The position numbers and the translations under genes were made by a program. Under the pieces are notes generated by a model, which ran no database searches, was not told where the DNA came from, and was given only the letters and a program-made list of their open reading frames with translations. 43,698 nucleotides of DNA from Oscillospiraceae bacterium (GTDB taxonomy: Bacteria; Bacillota; Clostridia; Oscillospirales; Oscillospiraceae): positions 1 through 43,698 of the forward strand of contig CADAUZ010000024.1 in assembly GCA_902791215.1 (NCBI GenBank). Reading direction: 5' to 3'. Position 1 is the stretch's first letter, and each line of letters opens with the position of its first letter. Below, piece after piece: positions 32,840-41,995 of the stretch.

Positions 32840-32884
32840 GCATCCGCTCTGCGTTTATTATAGCAGATGCGCGCCCAAGGGCAA
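32840..32884 (-). promoter_or_regulatory. araR promoter with flanking dyad
   Basis: Minus strand TTGCCC (32879-32884), 16-bp spacer, TATAAT (32857-32862). GCATCTGC and GCGGATGC (32863-32870 and 32840-32847) form an inverted pair with one mismatch on either side of the -10. Confidence 0.65.
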
Positions 32885-33053
32885 TGCGATTCCTTATGAA
32901 AAAAAACACTTTTTTCCGGGACTGCGGCAGGAGAAAAGGTTCAATTATCAATCCACTTTTTTCTCGCTCCCGTAAAAAAACAAACGCCGACCCACTCTTT
33001 TGGCTATTTTCCGGATCGCCGAACAGAGGGAAAACCCGGGCTCGATCGTAGAA

Positions 33054-33069
33054 TTTCCGACGTAGGAAA
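33054..33069. promoter_or_regulatory. AraR-like palindrome upstream of the transporter operon
   Basis: TTTCCGACGTAGGAAA, palindromic except for one pair, with ACGT exactly at the centre. The Bacillus AraR operator (ATTTGTACGTACAAAT) has the same length and the same central ACGT. The rest of 32885-33053 holds no recognised signal. Confidence 0.45.
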
Positions 33070-33099
33070 GTGTCCGGGCAAAGGAATACATACATTTTT

Positions 33100-33140
33100 T
33101 CAAAGTTGTCTGTTATTTCAAACGTTAGCTGAAAAGTTGT
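33100..33140 (+). promoter_or_regulatory. Direct repeats, possible response-regulator binding sites
   Basis: AAAGTTGT occurs at 33102-33109 and again at 33133-33140, 31 bp apart (about three helical turns), with a weaker AAACGTT between. The repeats lie about 45 bases upstream of the -35, the usual place for AraC-type activators. Confidence 0.4.
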
Positions 33141-33173
33141 ATTTATTCACTTACACGATTTCGCTCCATAGGG

Positions 33174-33213
33174 CGTCAGAGCGCTTGACGAAGCGCGGCT
33201 TTCGTGCTTTTAT
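33174..33213 (+). promoter_or_regulatory. Promoter of the sugar ABC/araAB operon
   Basis: TTGACG (33185-33190), 17-bp spacer, TTTTAT (33208-33213); TATAAG at 33211 is an alternative -10. CGTCA (33174-33178) and TGACG (33186-33190) form a dyad over the -35. The weak -10 fits a promoter that needs an activator. GAGGG precedes the ATG at 33263. Confidence 0.55.
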
Positions 33214-33262
33214 AAGGGCAAGGACAACAACGGTCCAAATAATAAAAAAGTGAGGGAACATC

Positions 33263-34246
33263 ATGAAAAAACTGATTGCTGTTGCACTTGTCATCGTGTT
33301 GTGCCTGTCCCTGATGCCCGCGGCCTTCGCGGACGATCTGATCAAGGTCGGCGTTGTCAACAACCCGCCGTCCGAGTCCGGCTACCGTGAAGCCAACGTC
33401 AACGACTTCATCAACGTCTTCACCAAAGAAAACGGCTATGACGCCAGCTTCTTCTACAGCATCAAGAACGATGAGCAGCTCAGCGCCGCCCGTCAGTTCA
33501 TCACCGACGGTGTGGATTACCTGCTGATCTCCGCCGCCGAGACCACCGGCTGGGACGCCGTCCTGAAAGACGCTCAGGAAGCCGGTATCGGTGTGTTCCT
33601 GTTCGACCGCATGATCGACTGCGATCCGGCCCTCTTTGAAGCGGCTGTCGTCTCCGACATGGCCAAGGAAGGCGAGACCGCTGTCGGCTGGCTACTCGAT
33701 CAGAAGCTGAACGAGTACAACGTCATCCACATCCAGGGCGCGATGGGCAGCGATGCCCAGCTGGGCCGCACCGGCGCGCTGGACGAGCAGTTTGACAAAG
33801 GCACGATGAAGAAGGTCGTGCAGCAGACCGCCACCTGGGACGAGGCGGAAGCCAAGAAGATCGTGGAGTCCGTCATCAACTCCGGCGATCCGTTCAACGT
33901 CATCTATGCCGAGAACGACGGCATGGCCAAGGGCGCTGTCGCAGCGCTGGACGAGGCCGGCATCACCCACGGCGTGGACAAGGATGTCATCGTGATGGGC
34001 TTTGACTGCAACAAGTGGGCCCTGCGCGAGCTCCAGGCCGGCAACTGGAACTATGACGGCCAGTGCAGCCCCTTCCAGGCTCAGGTCATCAGCGACATGA
34101 TCCAGGTTCTCCAGGGCGGCGGCACGATCGAAGGCCTGAACGAGAACAAGCAGATCATCTCTGTTGAGAAGGGCTTTGATGCCCGCGAGATCACCGAGGA
34201 GGATATCCTCACCTACGGTCTCGGCGAGGATGTCACCGTCGGCTGA
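33263..34246 (+). CDS. Sugar ABC transporter substrate-binding protein (YtfQ/AraE-like)
   Basis: 327 residues. The signal peptide has basic MKK, a hydrophobic core and a cleavage site AFA|DD after residue 23. There is no lipobox cysteine, unlike its sensor paralogue, so by sequence it would be released or held only by its permease. The mature part is a type I sugar-binding fold (Peripla_BP_4), with NNPPSESGYREANV, DYLLISAAETTGWDAVL, DRMIDCD and YAENDGMAKGA lining the expected ligand cleft. It is first gene of the operon, followed by an attenuator-like hairpin that would raise its mRNA level over the downstream genes. Substrate L-arabinose (or arabinofuranose/galactofuranose) is inferred from araA/araB in the same operon. 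Confidence 0.92.
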   Translation: MKKLIAVALVIVLCLSLMPAAFADDLIKVGVVNNPPSESGYREANVNDFINVFTKENGYDASFFYSIKNDEQLSAARQFITDGVDYLLISAAETTGWDAVLKDAQEAGIGVFLFDRMIDCDPALFEAAVVSDMAKEGETAVGWLLDQKLNEYNVIHIQGAMGSDAQLGRTGALDEQFDKGTMKKVVQQTATWDEAEAKKIVESVINSGDPFNVIYAENDGMAKGAVAALDEAGITHGVDKDVIVMGFDCNKWALRELQAGNWNYDGQCSPFQAQVISDMIQVLQGGGTIEGLNENKQIISVEKGFDAREITEEDILTYGLGEDVTVG

Positions 34247-34279
34247 AGCGTCGGCAGGAAGCAATAAAGAACCAAACAG

Positions 34280-34322
34280 CGCGGTGTGGGAGTGGAGAAA
34301 TCCGCGGTCCACACCGCGTTTT
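34280..34322 (+). terminator. Attenuator-like hairpin between binding protein and ABC ATPase
   Basis: Perfect 10-bp stem CGCGGTGTGG (34280-34289) with its inverse (34309-34318) and TTTT directly after. As the transporter genes follow 44 bases later without a clear promoter, it probably lets only part of the transcripts through. Confidence 0.75.
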
Positions 34323-34365
34323 CGGTCACGTATGATACGCTGACCGGCAGTAAGGAGATGAGCGG

Positions 34366-35880
34366 ATGAAAGATGGAATTGTTTTGACCATGCGGGGAAT
34401 ATGCAAACGCTTCCCGGGCGTCATGGCGCTCGACCGCGTTGATTTCACCCTGCGCAAGGGGGAGATACACGCCCTGATGGGGGAAAACGGCGCCGGGAAA
34501 TCGACGCTGATCAAGGTGCTGACTGGGGTATACGCCAAGGATGCGGGGGAGATACACGTGGACGGCGTTGATGAGGCGATCAGCATCCGCTCGCCGCAGG
34601 AAGCGCAGAGCTACGGCATCAGTACCGTCTATCAGGAGATCAGCCTCTGCCCGAACCTCACCGTGGCGGAGAATATGTTCATCGGGCGCACCGAGGGCAA
34701 AACGGTGAACTGGAAGGCAATGGAGAAGCGGGCGGGCGAGCTGCTCGATTCTCTGGGCATTCCGGCAAGACCCCGGCAGCAGCTCTCCAGCTGCTCTCTC
34801 GCGGTACAGCAGATGGTGGCCATCGCCCGCGCGGTGGATACCGACTGCAAGGTCCTGATCCTGGATGAGCCGACCTCCTCTCTGGACGACAAGGAAGTGG
34901 CGATGCTGTTTCGCCTGATGCGTGATCTGAAGGAGCGCGGCGTCGGGATCATATTCGTTACCCATTTTCTCGAGCAGGTCTATGAGGTCAGCAACCGCAT
35001 CACCGTTTTGCGCAACGGGAACCTGGTCGGAGAATTTGAAGTGGATAAGCTCCCGCAGGTGCAGCTCGTCGCCATGATGATCGGCAGGGAGCTGCAGAAC
35101 CTGTCGGTGATCAAAAAGGAAAGCGGCGCCGCCTCCGCCCTGAGGGAAGTGCGCTATGAGGCAAAGCAGCTTTCCAGCACGGAAAGCCGCCCCTTCGATT
35201 TCTATATCGGCAAGGGGGAGGTCAACGGCTTTACGGGGCTGCTCGGCTCCGGCCGGAGTGAAAGCGTCCGCGCCATCTTCGGGGCTGACCCCGTTACCGG
35301 CGGCGAGGTGACGATGGACGGGAAAAAGATCCGTGTCGCAAAGCCTCTGGACGCCATGAAAAACGGCATTGCCTATCTCCCGGAGGACCGCAAGCGCGAC
35401 GGGATCATCGCGGAGCTTTCGGTGCGGGACAACATCATCCTGGCCCTGCAGGTGCTGCGGGGCATGGGCCATCCGATCTCCCGCGCGAAGGCCGAGGAAT
35501 TTGCCGATGAGTATATAGAGGCGCTCGGCATCAAGACCGCTTCGTCGGATACGCCGATCGGCTCTCTCTCCGGCGGCAACCAGCAGAAGGTGATCCTGGC
35601 CCGCTGGCTGCTCACGCATCCGAAATATCTGATCCTCGACGAGCCGACCCGCGGCATCGATGTCGGCACGAAGACCGAGATACAGCGGCTTGTCCTGAAG
35701 CTTGCGGAGGAGGGCATGAGCGTCACCTTCATCTCCTCCGAGATCGAGGAGATGCTGCGCACCTGCTCGCGGCTCATCGTCATGCGGGACCGCAACATCG
35801 TCGGGCAGCTCACGGGGGACGAGCTGACCCAAAGTCATGTCATGCATACCATCGCGGGAGGAGGCGGCGATAATGAATAA
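34366..35880 (+). CDS. Sugar ABC transporter ATP-binding protein, two ABC domains (YtfR/AraG-like)
   Basis: 504 residues, two fused nucleotide-binding domains as in the carbohydrate uptake class 2 (ribose/arabinose) ATPases. Domain 1: Walker A GENGAGKST (39-47), Q-loop VYQEISLCP, signature SCSLAVQQM (degenerate LSGGQ) and Walker B LILDEPTSSLD. Domain 2: degenerate Walker A GLLGSGRSES, signature LSGGNQQK and LILDEPTRGIDVG. The split of strong and weak motifs is normal for this class. GGAGATGAGCG lies ahead of the ATG. It overlaps the first permease by 8 bases. Confidence 0.95.
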   Translation: MKDGIVLTMRGICKRFPGVMALDRVDFTLRKGEIHALMGENGAGKSTLIKVLTGVYAKDAGEIHVDGVDEAISIRSPQEAQSYGISTVYQEISLCPNLTVAENMFIGRTEGKTVNWKAMEKRAGELLDSLGIPARPRQQLSSCSLAVQQMVAIARAVDTDCKVLILDEPTSSLDDKEVAMLFRLMRDLKERGVGIIFVTHFLEQVYEVSNRITVLRNGNLVGEFEVDKLPQVQLVAMMIGRELQNLSVIKKESGAASALREVRYEAKQLSSTESRPFDFYIGKGEVNGFTGLLGSGRSESVRAIFGADPVTGGEVTMDGKKIRVAKPLDAMKNGIAYLPEDRKRDGIIAELSVRDNIILALQVLRGMGHPISRAKAEEFADEYIEALGIKTASSDTPIGSLSGGNQQKVILARWLLTHPKYLILDEPTRGIDVGTKTEIQRLVLKLAEEGMSVTFISSEIEEMLRTCSRLIVMRDRNIVGQLTGDELTQSHVMHTIAGGGGDNE

Positions 35881-36955
35881 ACGGAAGAGCAAAGCGATCG
35901 GTATTCTCAAAAATTCGCAGCTTTTGGTTCCGCTGATTGCGATATTGCTGCTGGTGGTTTTCAACCTTATCCGCGATCCCGGCTTCTTTTCCGTGGGCCT
36001 GACCACCAACAACAACGGCGACCCTGTGCTGCAGGGAAACCTGATATCCATTCTCAACGGGGCCTCGGAGCTGGTCATCCTCTCCATGGGCATGACGCTT
36101 GTGACCGCGGCCTCCGGCGGGCAGGACATCTCCGTCGGCGCGCTGGCAGCCATTGCGGGGAGTGTCTTCGTCAAGGTACTCAAGAGCGGCGGCGGCATCA
36201 GCGCGCCGGTGGTGCTGGGGGCGTTTTTGCTGTGCTGCGCGGTGGCGATGGCCTTCGGCGCCTTTAACGGCAGCCTTGTCGCGCTGTTTAATATCCAGCC
36301 GATGATCGCCACGCTGATCCTCTTCACATGCGGGCGCAGCATCGCCTACTGGATCAACGGCGGCGCGACGCCGACCGTTTCCAGCCCCATCATCAACGCC
36401 ATCGGAAGCTTTATCCCCGGCATTCCGATCCCGACACCGATCCTGATCGTCATCCTCATGGGGATCCTTTTCGCACTGCTTTTCCGCTTTACGACCCTCA
36501 GCCTGTACATCCAGTCGGTCGGCATCAACCAGAGCGCGGCCAGACTCAACGGCATCAATTCCGTCGGCATCAAGCTCCTGTCCTTCGTCATTCTCGGGGC
36601 CTGCTGCGCGGTGGCGGGCATGATCGGGGTGAGCCGTCTGGGACTCATCAACCACGAGACTCTGCTTATCAACATTGAGATGGACGCCATCCTCGCCGTG
36701 GCGATCGGCGGTAACAATCTCGGCGGAGGCAAATTCAAGATGATCGGCTCGGTGCTTGGGGCGTACGCGATCCAGGCCCTGACCATCACCCTCTATGCCA
36801 TGAAGGTCCCCTCCACCGACGTCAAAGCCTATAAGGCTGTTGTCATCGTGCTGCTGGTGGTCATGGGGTCGCCGGTCGTGAAGGAGGCCGCCGGCCGTTT
36901 GGGGACGCGCCTTCGCGCATCGCGCAGGGTCGGTGCCGGAAAGGGGGCTGCATAA
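35873..36955 (+). CDS. Sugar ABC transporter permease 1 (YtfT/RbsC-like)
   Basis: 360 residues. Start ATG 35873 has GGAGGAGGCG ahead and overlaps the ATPase stop by 8 bases. About nine to ten membrane helices of the BPD_transp_2 family; the conserved loop that docks on the ATPase is visible (AARLNGINSVGIKLLSFVI), as are TAASGGQDISVGALAAIAG and AVAIGGNNLGGGKF. Pairing of two different permeases with one double ATPase is the arrangement of the E. coli YtfQRT-YjfF furanose-sugar importer. Confidence 0.92.
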   Translation: MNKRKSKAIGILKNSQLLVPLIAILLLVVFNLIRDPGFFSVGLTTNNNGDPVLQGNLISILNGASELVILSMGMTLVTAASGGQDISVGALAAIAGSVFVKVLKSGGGISAPVVLGAFLLCCAVAMAFGAFNGSLVALFNIQPMIATLILFTCGRSIAYWINGGATPTVSSPIINAIGSFIPGIPIPTPILIVILMGILFALLFRFTTLSLYIQSVGINQSAARLNGINSVGIKLLSFVILGACCAVAGMIGVSRLGLINHETLLINIEMDAILAVAIGGNNLGGGKFKMIGSVLGAYAIQALTITLYAMKVPSTDVKAYKAVVIVLLVVMGSPVVKEAAGRLGTRLRASRRVGAGKGAA

Positions 36956-36958
36956 GGC

Positions 36959-38035
36959 ATGGAAGAGAAGGGAAAGCTTCGCCGCAGAGAGCCGATCACG
37001 GATACACAGCTGCTGATGACCATCACCATCTGCATTTTTGTGGGCATGTACGCGCTGGCGATCCTGATCTGGGGCGGCGGCTTCAAGAAGCCGCAGATGC
37101 TCTTTGACATGCTCAACGACAACGCATACCTGATCATTATCTCCTGCGGCCTTACCATCGTCATGATCACCGGCAGCATCGACATTTCCGTCGGCGGTGT
37201 GACGGCGCTGGTCGCCATGGTGGGAGTTATGATCCTCAACGGGAACCTGCATCTCTTTGACGGCATCATCGCCGCATGGGGGCTGTCCGAGAGCTTTCGT
37301 ATCGTGTTTGCGCTGCTCATGTCGCTGCTGATCGGTCTGGCCTTCGGGTTTGTACAGGGCTACCTGATCGCGCACCTTGAGATACAGCCGTTCATTATCA
37401 CGCTTGCAGGCATGTTTTTTGCCCGCGGCATGATCACGATCATCAGCGTTGACCCGCAGAAGGGCCCGCAGGCGCTGATGGATATTCTGCAAAAGCGCAT
37501 CGAGATGCCGTGGCTGGGCTCGCCCAACAAAAAGGGCGTGATCATTCCGGCGCGCATGGAGATCGGCGTCGTGATCGCGCTGGTGCTGGTGGTGCTGGTA
37601 TATCTGCTGCTGCGCAAAACCCGGCTCGGCCGCAGCTTCTATGCGGTGGGCGGAAACCGCCAGAGCGCGCTGATGCTGGGCATCAATGTGCGGCATTCCC
37701 GTTTTATGGCCCACCTGCTGTGCGGACTTCTCAGCGGCATCGCGGGCTTTGTGTTCATGATGCACACCGGCGCCGGCAACGCGACGAATGCCACGGCGGC
37801 GGAGATGAACGCCATCGCGTCCTCTATCATCGGCGGTACGCTGCTGACGGGCGGTGTCGGCAACGTGATCGGCACCTTCTTCGGTGTGCTCACGCTCAGC
37901 ACCATCAAGTCCATCGTCACGACCTCCGGTCTGCGGGACCCCTGGTGGCAGAGCATTACCACCGGCGCCATGCTGTGCTTCTTCATCCTGCTGCAGAGCG
38001 TGGTGCTGATGCGGAAAAATAGAGGCAAAAAGTGA
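36959..38035 (+). CDS. yjfF: Sugar ABC transporter permease 2 (YjfF-like)
   Basis: 358 residues, second BPD_transp_2 permease: MITGSIDISVGGVTALVAM near residue 70, IQPFIITLAGMFFARGM, the docking loop ALMLGINVRHSRFMAHL and GGVGNVIGTFFGVL. An extra ~50-residue segment before the docking loop (around 165-195) is characteristic of YjfF. It starts 3 bases after permease 1 and forms the second half of the channel. In E. coli the system imports galactofuranose; here the araA/araB context points to arabinose. Confidence 0.9.
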   Translation: MEEKGKLRRREPITDTQLLMTITICIFVGMYALAILIWGGGFKKPQMLFDMLNDNAYLIIISCGLTIVMITGSIDISVGGVTALVAMVGVMILNGNLHLFDGIIAAWGLSESFRIVFALLMSLLIGLAFGFVQGYLIAHLEIQPFIITLAGMFFARGMITIISVDPQKGPQALMDILQKRIEMPWLGSPNKKGVIIPARMEIGVVIALVLVVLVYLLLRKTRLGRSFYAVGGNRQSALMLGINVRHSRFMAHLLCGLLSGIAGFVFMMHTGAGNATNATAAEMNAIASSIIGGTLLTGGVGNVIGTFFGVLTLSTIKSIVTTSGLRDPWWQSITTGAMLCFFILLQSVVLMRKNRGKK

Positions 38036-38047
38036 GGAGAGGCTATT

Positions 38048-39514
38048 ATGAAAAAATATGAATTCTGGTTTGTGGTAGGCAGTCAGTTCCTGTACGGACC
38101 GGAGGTTTTGAAAACGGTCGAGCAGCGCGCCCAGGAGATGGCGGCGGAGCTGTCCAAGGCGCTGCCTTATCCACTGGTCTATAAAGTGACCGCCAAGACC
38201 AATAAGGAAATCAGCGATGTGGTCAAAGAGGCCAACTACCGCGATGAATGCGCCGGCATCGTCACCTGGTGCCACACCTTCAGCCCGAGCAAAATGTGGA
38301 TTAACGGCCTTGCCTCCCTGCAAAAGCCCTACTGCCATCTGGCCACCCAGTACAACAAAGAGATCCCCAACGATGAGATCGACATGGACTTCATGAATCT
38401 CAACCAGGCCGCCCACGGGGACCGGGAGCACGGCTTCATCGCGGCGCGCCTGCGCATGCCGCGCAAGGTCATCGCCGGGTACTGGCAGGATGAGAAGGTA
38501 CACAAACGCCTCGGCGATTGGATGAAGGCCGCCGTGGGCGTGGCCGTCTCGAAGGAGATGAAGGTCATGCGCTTCGGCGACAATATGCGCGAGGTGGCCG
38601 TCACCGAGGGCGACAAGGTGGAGGTGCAGGCGAAGCTCGGCTGGCAGGTGAACACCTGGGCCGTGGGCGATCTGGTCAAAGAGATGAACGCCGTCACGGA
38701 CGCCGAGATCGACGCGCTGTATAACGAGTACCTCAAAAGCTATGATCTCAATACCGGCAATACCGCCGCCATTCGCTACCAGGCCCGGGAGGAAATCGCC
38801 ATCAAAAGGATGATGGACCGCGAGGGTTGCCGCGCCTTCTCCAACACCTTCCAGGACCTCTACGGCATGGAACAGCTGCCGGGCCTTGCGTCCCAGCACC
38901 TGATGGCCCAGGGCTACGGCTACGGCGGCGAGGGCGACTGGAAGGTCAGCGCCATGACCGCGATCCTCAAGGCCATGGGCGAGGGCGGCAACGGCGCCTC
39001 CGGCTTTATGGAGGATTATACCTATCACCTCGTCGAGGGGCAGGAATACTCCCTCGGCGCGCACATGCTGGAGGTCTGCCCGTCGCTCGCCTCCGACACG
39101 CCCCGCATCGAAACCCACCATCTGGGCATCGGCATGAATGAGAAGGACCCCGCCCGCCTGGTATTCGAGGGCAAGGCAGGCAAGGGCATCGTCGTGTCGC
39201 TCATCGACATGGGCGGGAGGCTGCGCCTGATCGTGCAGGACATCGAAGCCGTCAAACCCATCATGCCCATGCCGAATCTGCCGGTTGCACGCGTCATGTG
39301 GCGGGCGCTGCCGGATCTTACCACCGGCGTGGAGTGCTGGATCACCGCCGGCGGCGCGCACCATACGGTGCTCTCCTACGATGTGACCGCCGAACAGATG
39401 CGCGACTGGGCCCGGATGATGGATATCGAGTATGTCCACATCGGCGCGGACACGACGCCCGAGAAGTTGGAAGAGGAATTGCTGATAAAGGACCTGGTGT
39501 GGAAATTAAAATGA
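38048..39514 (+). CDS. araA: L-arabinose isomerase
   Basis: 488 residues, full length (E. coli AraA is 500). It converts L-arabinose to L-ribulose with Mn2+. Typical stretches: [39 protein letters not shown], the catalytic/metal region [16 protein letters not shown] and [10 protein letters not shown] with its acids, [10 protein letters not shown] with its His ligand, and the C-terminal [20 protein letters not shown] precedes the ATG at 38048, 12 bases after permease 2. Its stop overlaps the araB start (ATGA). Confidence 0.97.
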   Translation: MKKYEFWFVVGSQFLYGPEVLKTVEQRAQEMAAELSKALPYPLVYKVTAKTNKEISDVVKEANYRDECAGIVTWCHTFSPSKMWINGLASLQKPYCHLATQYNKEIPNDEIDMDFMNLNQAAHGDREHGFIAARLRMPRKVIAGYWQDEKVHKRLGDWMKAAVGVAVSKEMKVMRFGDNMREVAVTEGDKVEVQAKLGWQVNTWAVGDLVKEMNAVTDAEIDALYNEYLKSYDLNTGNTAAIRYQAREEIAIKRMMDREGCRAFSNTFQDLYGMEQLPGLASQHLMAQGYGYGGEGDWKVSAMTAILKAMGEGGNGASGFMEDYTYHLVEGQEYSLGAHMLEVCPSLASDTPRIETHHLGIGMNEKDPARLVFEGKAGKGIVVSLIDMGGRLRLIVQDIEAVKPIMPMPNLPVARVMWRALPDLTTGVECWITAGGAHHTVLSYDVTAEQMRDWARMMDIEYVHIGADTTPEKLEEELLIKDLVWKLK

Positions 39515-41067
39515 TGAATCTGGAAAAGACCGTACTCGGCATTGAGCTGGGCTCGACCCGCATCAAAGCCGTATTGATTGATGAGAAGCACATCCCCGTC
39601 GCCCAGGGGGATTACGAGTGGGAAAACCAGTATGTAAACGGCGTCTGGACCTACTCCATGGACATGGTGCACGACGGACTCCAGGCCTGTTTTGCAAGTC
39701 TCAAGGCGGATGTCAGGGCAAGGTATGACACGGAGCTCACCACCGTGGGCGCCATCGGCGTGTCCGCCATGATGCACGGCTATCTGCCCTTTGATAAGGA
39801 GGGCAGACAACTGGCGGAGTTTCGCACCTGGCGAAACACGATCACAGGCGAAGCGGCTTCGGAACTGACAGAGCTGTTCGGCTTTAATATCCCCCAGCGC
39901 TGGAGCATCGCTCATCTGTACCAGGCCATCTTGAACGGGGAAGAGCATGTGAAGGACATCGCCTTCCTCACGACACTGGCGGGTTATATCCACTGGCTGC
40001 TCACCGGGGAGAAGGTCATGGGCATCGGCGAGGCCTCCGGCATGTTCCCCATCGACAGCGAAAAGCTGGACTATGACGAGGATATGATCCGGAAGTTCAA
40101 AACCCTGACAGGATTTGAGCTGCGCACCATTCTGCCGAAGGTCCTTGTCGCCGGAGAATGCGGCGGGACCCTCACCGCCGCGGGCGCGGCCTTCCTCGAC
40201 CCGGGCGGGACGCTCAGAGCCGGAATTCCTGTGGCTCCCTGTGAGGGCGACGCCGGTACCGGCATGGCGGCGACAAACGCGGTGCGCGTGCGCACCGGCA
40301 ACGTCAGCGCCGGCACCTCGGACTTTGCGATGATCGTCACCGACAAGCCTCTCGGTGTACACCGGGAAATTGACATGGTCACTACCCCCGCCGGCCTTCC
40401 CGTGGCGATGGTGCACTGCAACAACTGCACCTCGGACATCAACGCCTGGGTGAATCTCTTTGGGGAATACGCAGAGATGATGGGCATGTCCGTCAATAAG
40501 GGTGAGCTTTTTGTCAAGCTTTTCAACAAGGCGCTCGAGGGCGATGCCGACTGCGGCGGACTTGTGAGCTTCAACTATTTCTCCGGTGAGGGAGTTACCG
40601 ATCTGAATGAGGGACGGCCGGTCTTTGCCCGCATGCCCAACGCGGAATTCACCCTGGCAAATTTCATGCGCGCGCATTTACTCTCCGCGCTGGCTACCCT
40701 CAAGATCGGTCTCGATATCCTGACCCAGACCGAGAAGGTGCAGATCGAAAAGCTCTGTGGTCACGGCGGCTTTTTCAAGACCCCCGGGGTGGGACAGCGC
40801 ATGCTGTCGGCAGCCGTGGGCGCACCGGTGTCCGTGATGGAGACGGCGGGCGAGGGAGGTCCCTACGGCATGGCTCTGCTTGCGGCTTATATGCTCTTCA
40901 AGGACGAGGGCGAACCCCTGGAGGACTACCTGGACAACAAGGTCTTTGCCGATGCCGTCTCTGTTACCCTCATGGCCGATGCCTCGGATATTGCGGGCTT
41001 CTCCGTTTTCCTGTCCCGCTATAAGAAGGCGCTGCCGATGGAGCGCTGCGCGACAGAGGTGCTGTGA
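39511..41067 (+). CDS. araB: L-ribulokinase-type FGGY carbohydrate kinase
   Basis: 518 residues from ATG 39511, which overlaps the araA stop; a second ATG follows immediately (ATGATG). FGGY kinase: N-terminal phosphate loop [15 protein letters not shown], the hinge region [16 protein letters not shown], and the C-terminal [16 protein letters not shown] with [17 protein letters not shown]. It should phosphorylate L-ribulose to L-ribulose-5-phosphate, the substrate of AraD. It is closer in layout to xylulokinase-like AraB enzymes of Clostridia than to E. coli AraB, so minor activity on other ketoses is possible. Confidence 0.9.
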   Translation: MMNLEKTVLGIELGSTRIKAVLIDEKHIPVAQGDYEWENQYVNGVWTYSMDMVHDGLQACFASLKADVRARYDTELTTVGAIGVSAMMHGYLPFDKEGRQLAEFRTWRNTITGEAASELTELFGFNIPQRWSIAHLYQAILNGEEHVKDIAFLTTLAGYIHWLLTGEKVMGIGEASGMFPIDSEKLDYDEDMIRKFKTLTGFELRTILPKVLVAGECGGTLTAAGAAFLDPGGTLRAGIPVAPCEGDAGTGMAATNAVRVRTGNVSAGTSDFAMIVTDKPLGVHREIDMVTTPAGLPVAMVHCNNCTSDINAWVNLFGEYAEMMGMSVNKGELFVKLFNKALEGDADCGGLVSFNYFSGEGVTDLNEGRPVFARMPNAEFTLANFMRAHLLSALATLKIGLDILTQTEKVQIEKLCGHGGFFKTPGVGQRMLSAAVGAPVSVMETAGEGGPYGMALLAAYMLFKDEGEPLEDYLDNKVFADAVSVTLMADASDIAGFSVFLSRYKKALPMERCATEVL

Positions 41068-41155
41068 TGCGCGAGCGGAATCGGCGGGCATTTCCGGATA
41101 AGCATTATCTGAGTGAGCAGGGCGCAGGCGCCTGCCTCGGAAAAAGGAGAACACG

Positions 41156-41995
41156 ATGACCGAACGAGAACTGGAAATCATTGCAACCAAAGCAAGGCTA
41201 TTGCTCTTCGACGCCATCTATACCGCGAAATCCGGGCATCCCGGCGGCTCGCTGTCCTGCGTCGATGCATTGACGGCTCTTTATTTCAGCGAGATGCGTA
41301 TTGATCCGAAGGACCCCGGTAAGCCCGACCGTGACCGTTTTGTGTTGAGCAAAGGCCACTGCGCGCCTGCGCTCTACGCGATCCTTGCCCTGCGCGGCTA
41401 CTTTCCGGAGTCCGATCTGAAGCTCCTGCGCAGTATACGCGGGCATCTGTCCGGTCACCCGGACATGGTGCATATCCCCGGCATCGACATGTCCACCGGT
41501 TCTCTCGGCCAGGGAATCAGCACCGCAGTGGGGATGGCGCTGGCGGCACAGGCAAAGCAGATGACCTACCGGACCTATTGCATCCTCGGCGACGGGGAGA
41601 TGGAGGAGGGGCAGGTCTGGGAGGCCGTTATGGCGGCGGCGAAATGGAAGCTGGACAATTTCTGCGCCATGGTGGACGTCAACGGCCTGCAGATCGACGG
41701 CAAGACTTCTGATGTCATGCCCACAAGTCCCCTGGATCAGAAGTTTGCGGCCTTTCACTGGAACGTTATCCATGCCGACGGGCACGATTTTGAAGAGCTG
41801 CTTTCGGCTCTTGCGGAGGCCCGGAACTGCAGGGGAATGCCCAGCGTCATCCTGATGAAATCCGTCAAGGGGCGCGGGGTGAGCTATATGGAGAAAAACG
41901 CTGCCTGGCACGGAAAAGCGCCGAACGATGCCCAATATGAGCTGGCAGTCAGTGAGCTGCGGGCGCATCTGGCAGGATTGGAGGCAGAAGCATGA
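41156..41995 (+). CDS. Transketolase, N-terminal subunit
   Basis: 279 residues, the thiamine-diphosphate-binding half of transketolase as a separate gene, common in Clostridia. Seen: SGHPGGSLSCVDALTALYF, SKGHCAPALYAIL, GSLGQGISTAVGMAL, and the ThDP/Mg motif GDGEMEEGQVWEAVMAAAKWKLDN as two short pieces. AAAAAGGAG precedes the ATG. It follows araB by 88 bases and overlaps the C-terminal subunit by ATGA. It channels xylulose-5-phosphate from the arabinose pathway into the pentose phosphate pathway. Confidence 0.95.
   Translation: MTERELEIIATKARLLLFDAIYTAKSGHPGGSLSCVDALTALYFSEMRIDPKDPGKPDRDRFVLSKGHCAPALYAILALRGYFPESDLKLLRSIRGHLSGHPDMVHIPGIDMSTGSLGQGISTAVGMALAAQAKQMTYRTYCILGDGEMEEGQVWEAVMAAAKWKLDNFCAMVDVNGLQIDGKTSDVMPTSPLDQKFAAFHWNVIHADGHDFEELLSALAEARNCRGMPSVILMKSVKGRGVSYMEKNAAWHGKAPNDAQYELAVSELRAHLAGLEAEA

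Noticed and set aside
32885-33262. Catabolite-responsive (cre) site in the arabinose operon leader
   Set aside because: TTTCA-AACGTT-TGAAA at about 33116-33135 is only loosely similar to the cre consensus and its spacing does not fit.
34213-36342. Open minus-strand frame of 709 codons opposite the ABC ATPase gene
   Set aside because: Same shadow effect; no recognisable domain.
35840-39439. Open minus-strand frame of about 1200 codons across the permease and araA genes
   Set aside because: It lies antisense to three clearly conserved genes, its composition is rich in His, Asp, Arg and Gly as expected for a shadow of G+C-rich codons, and it has no domain or ribosome site.
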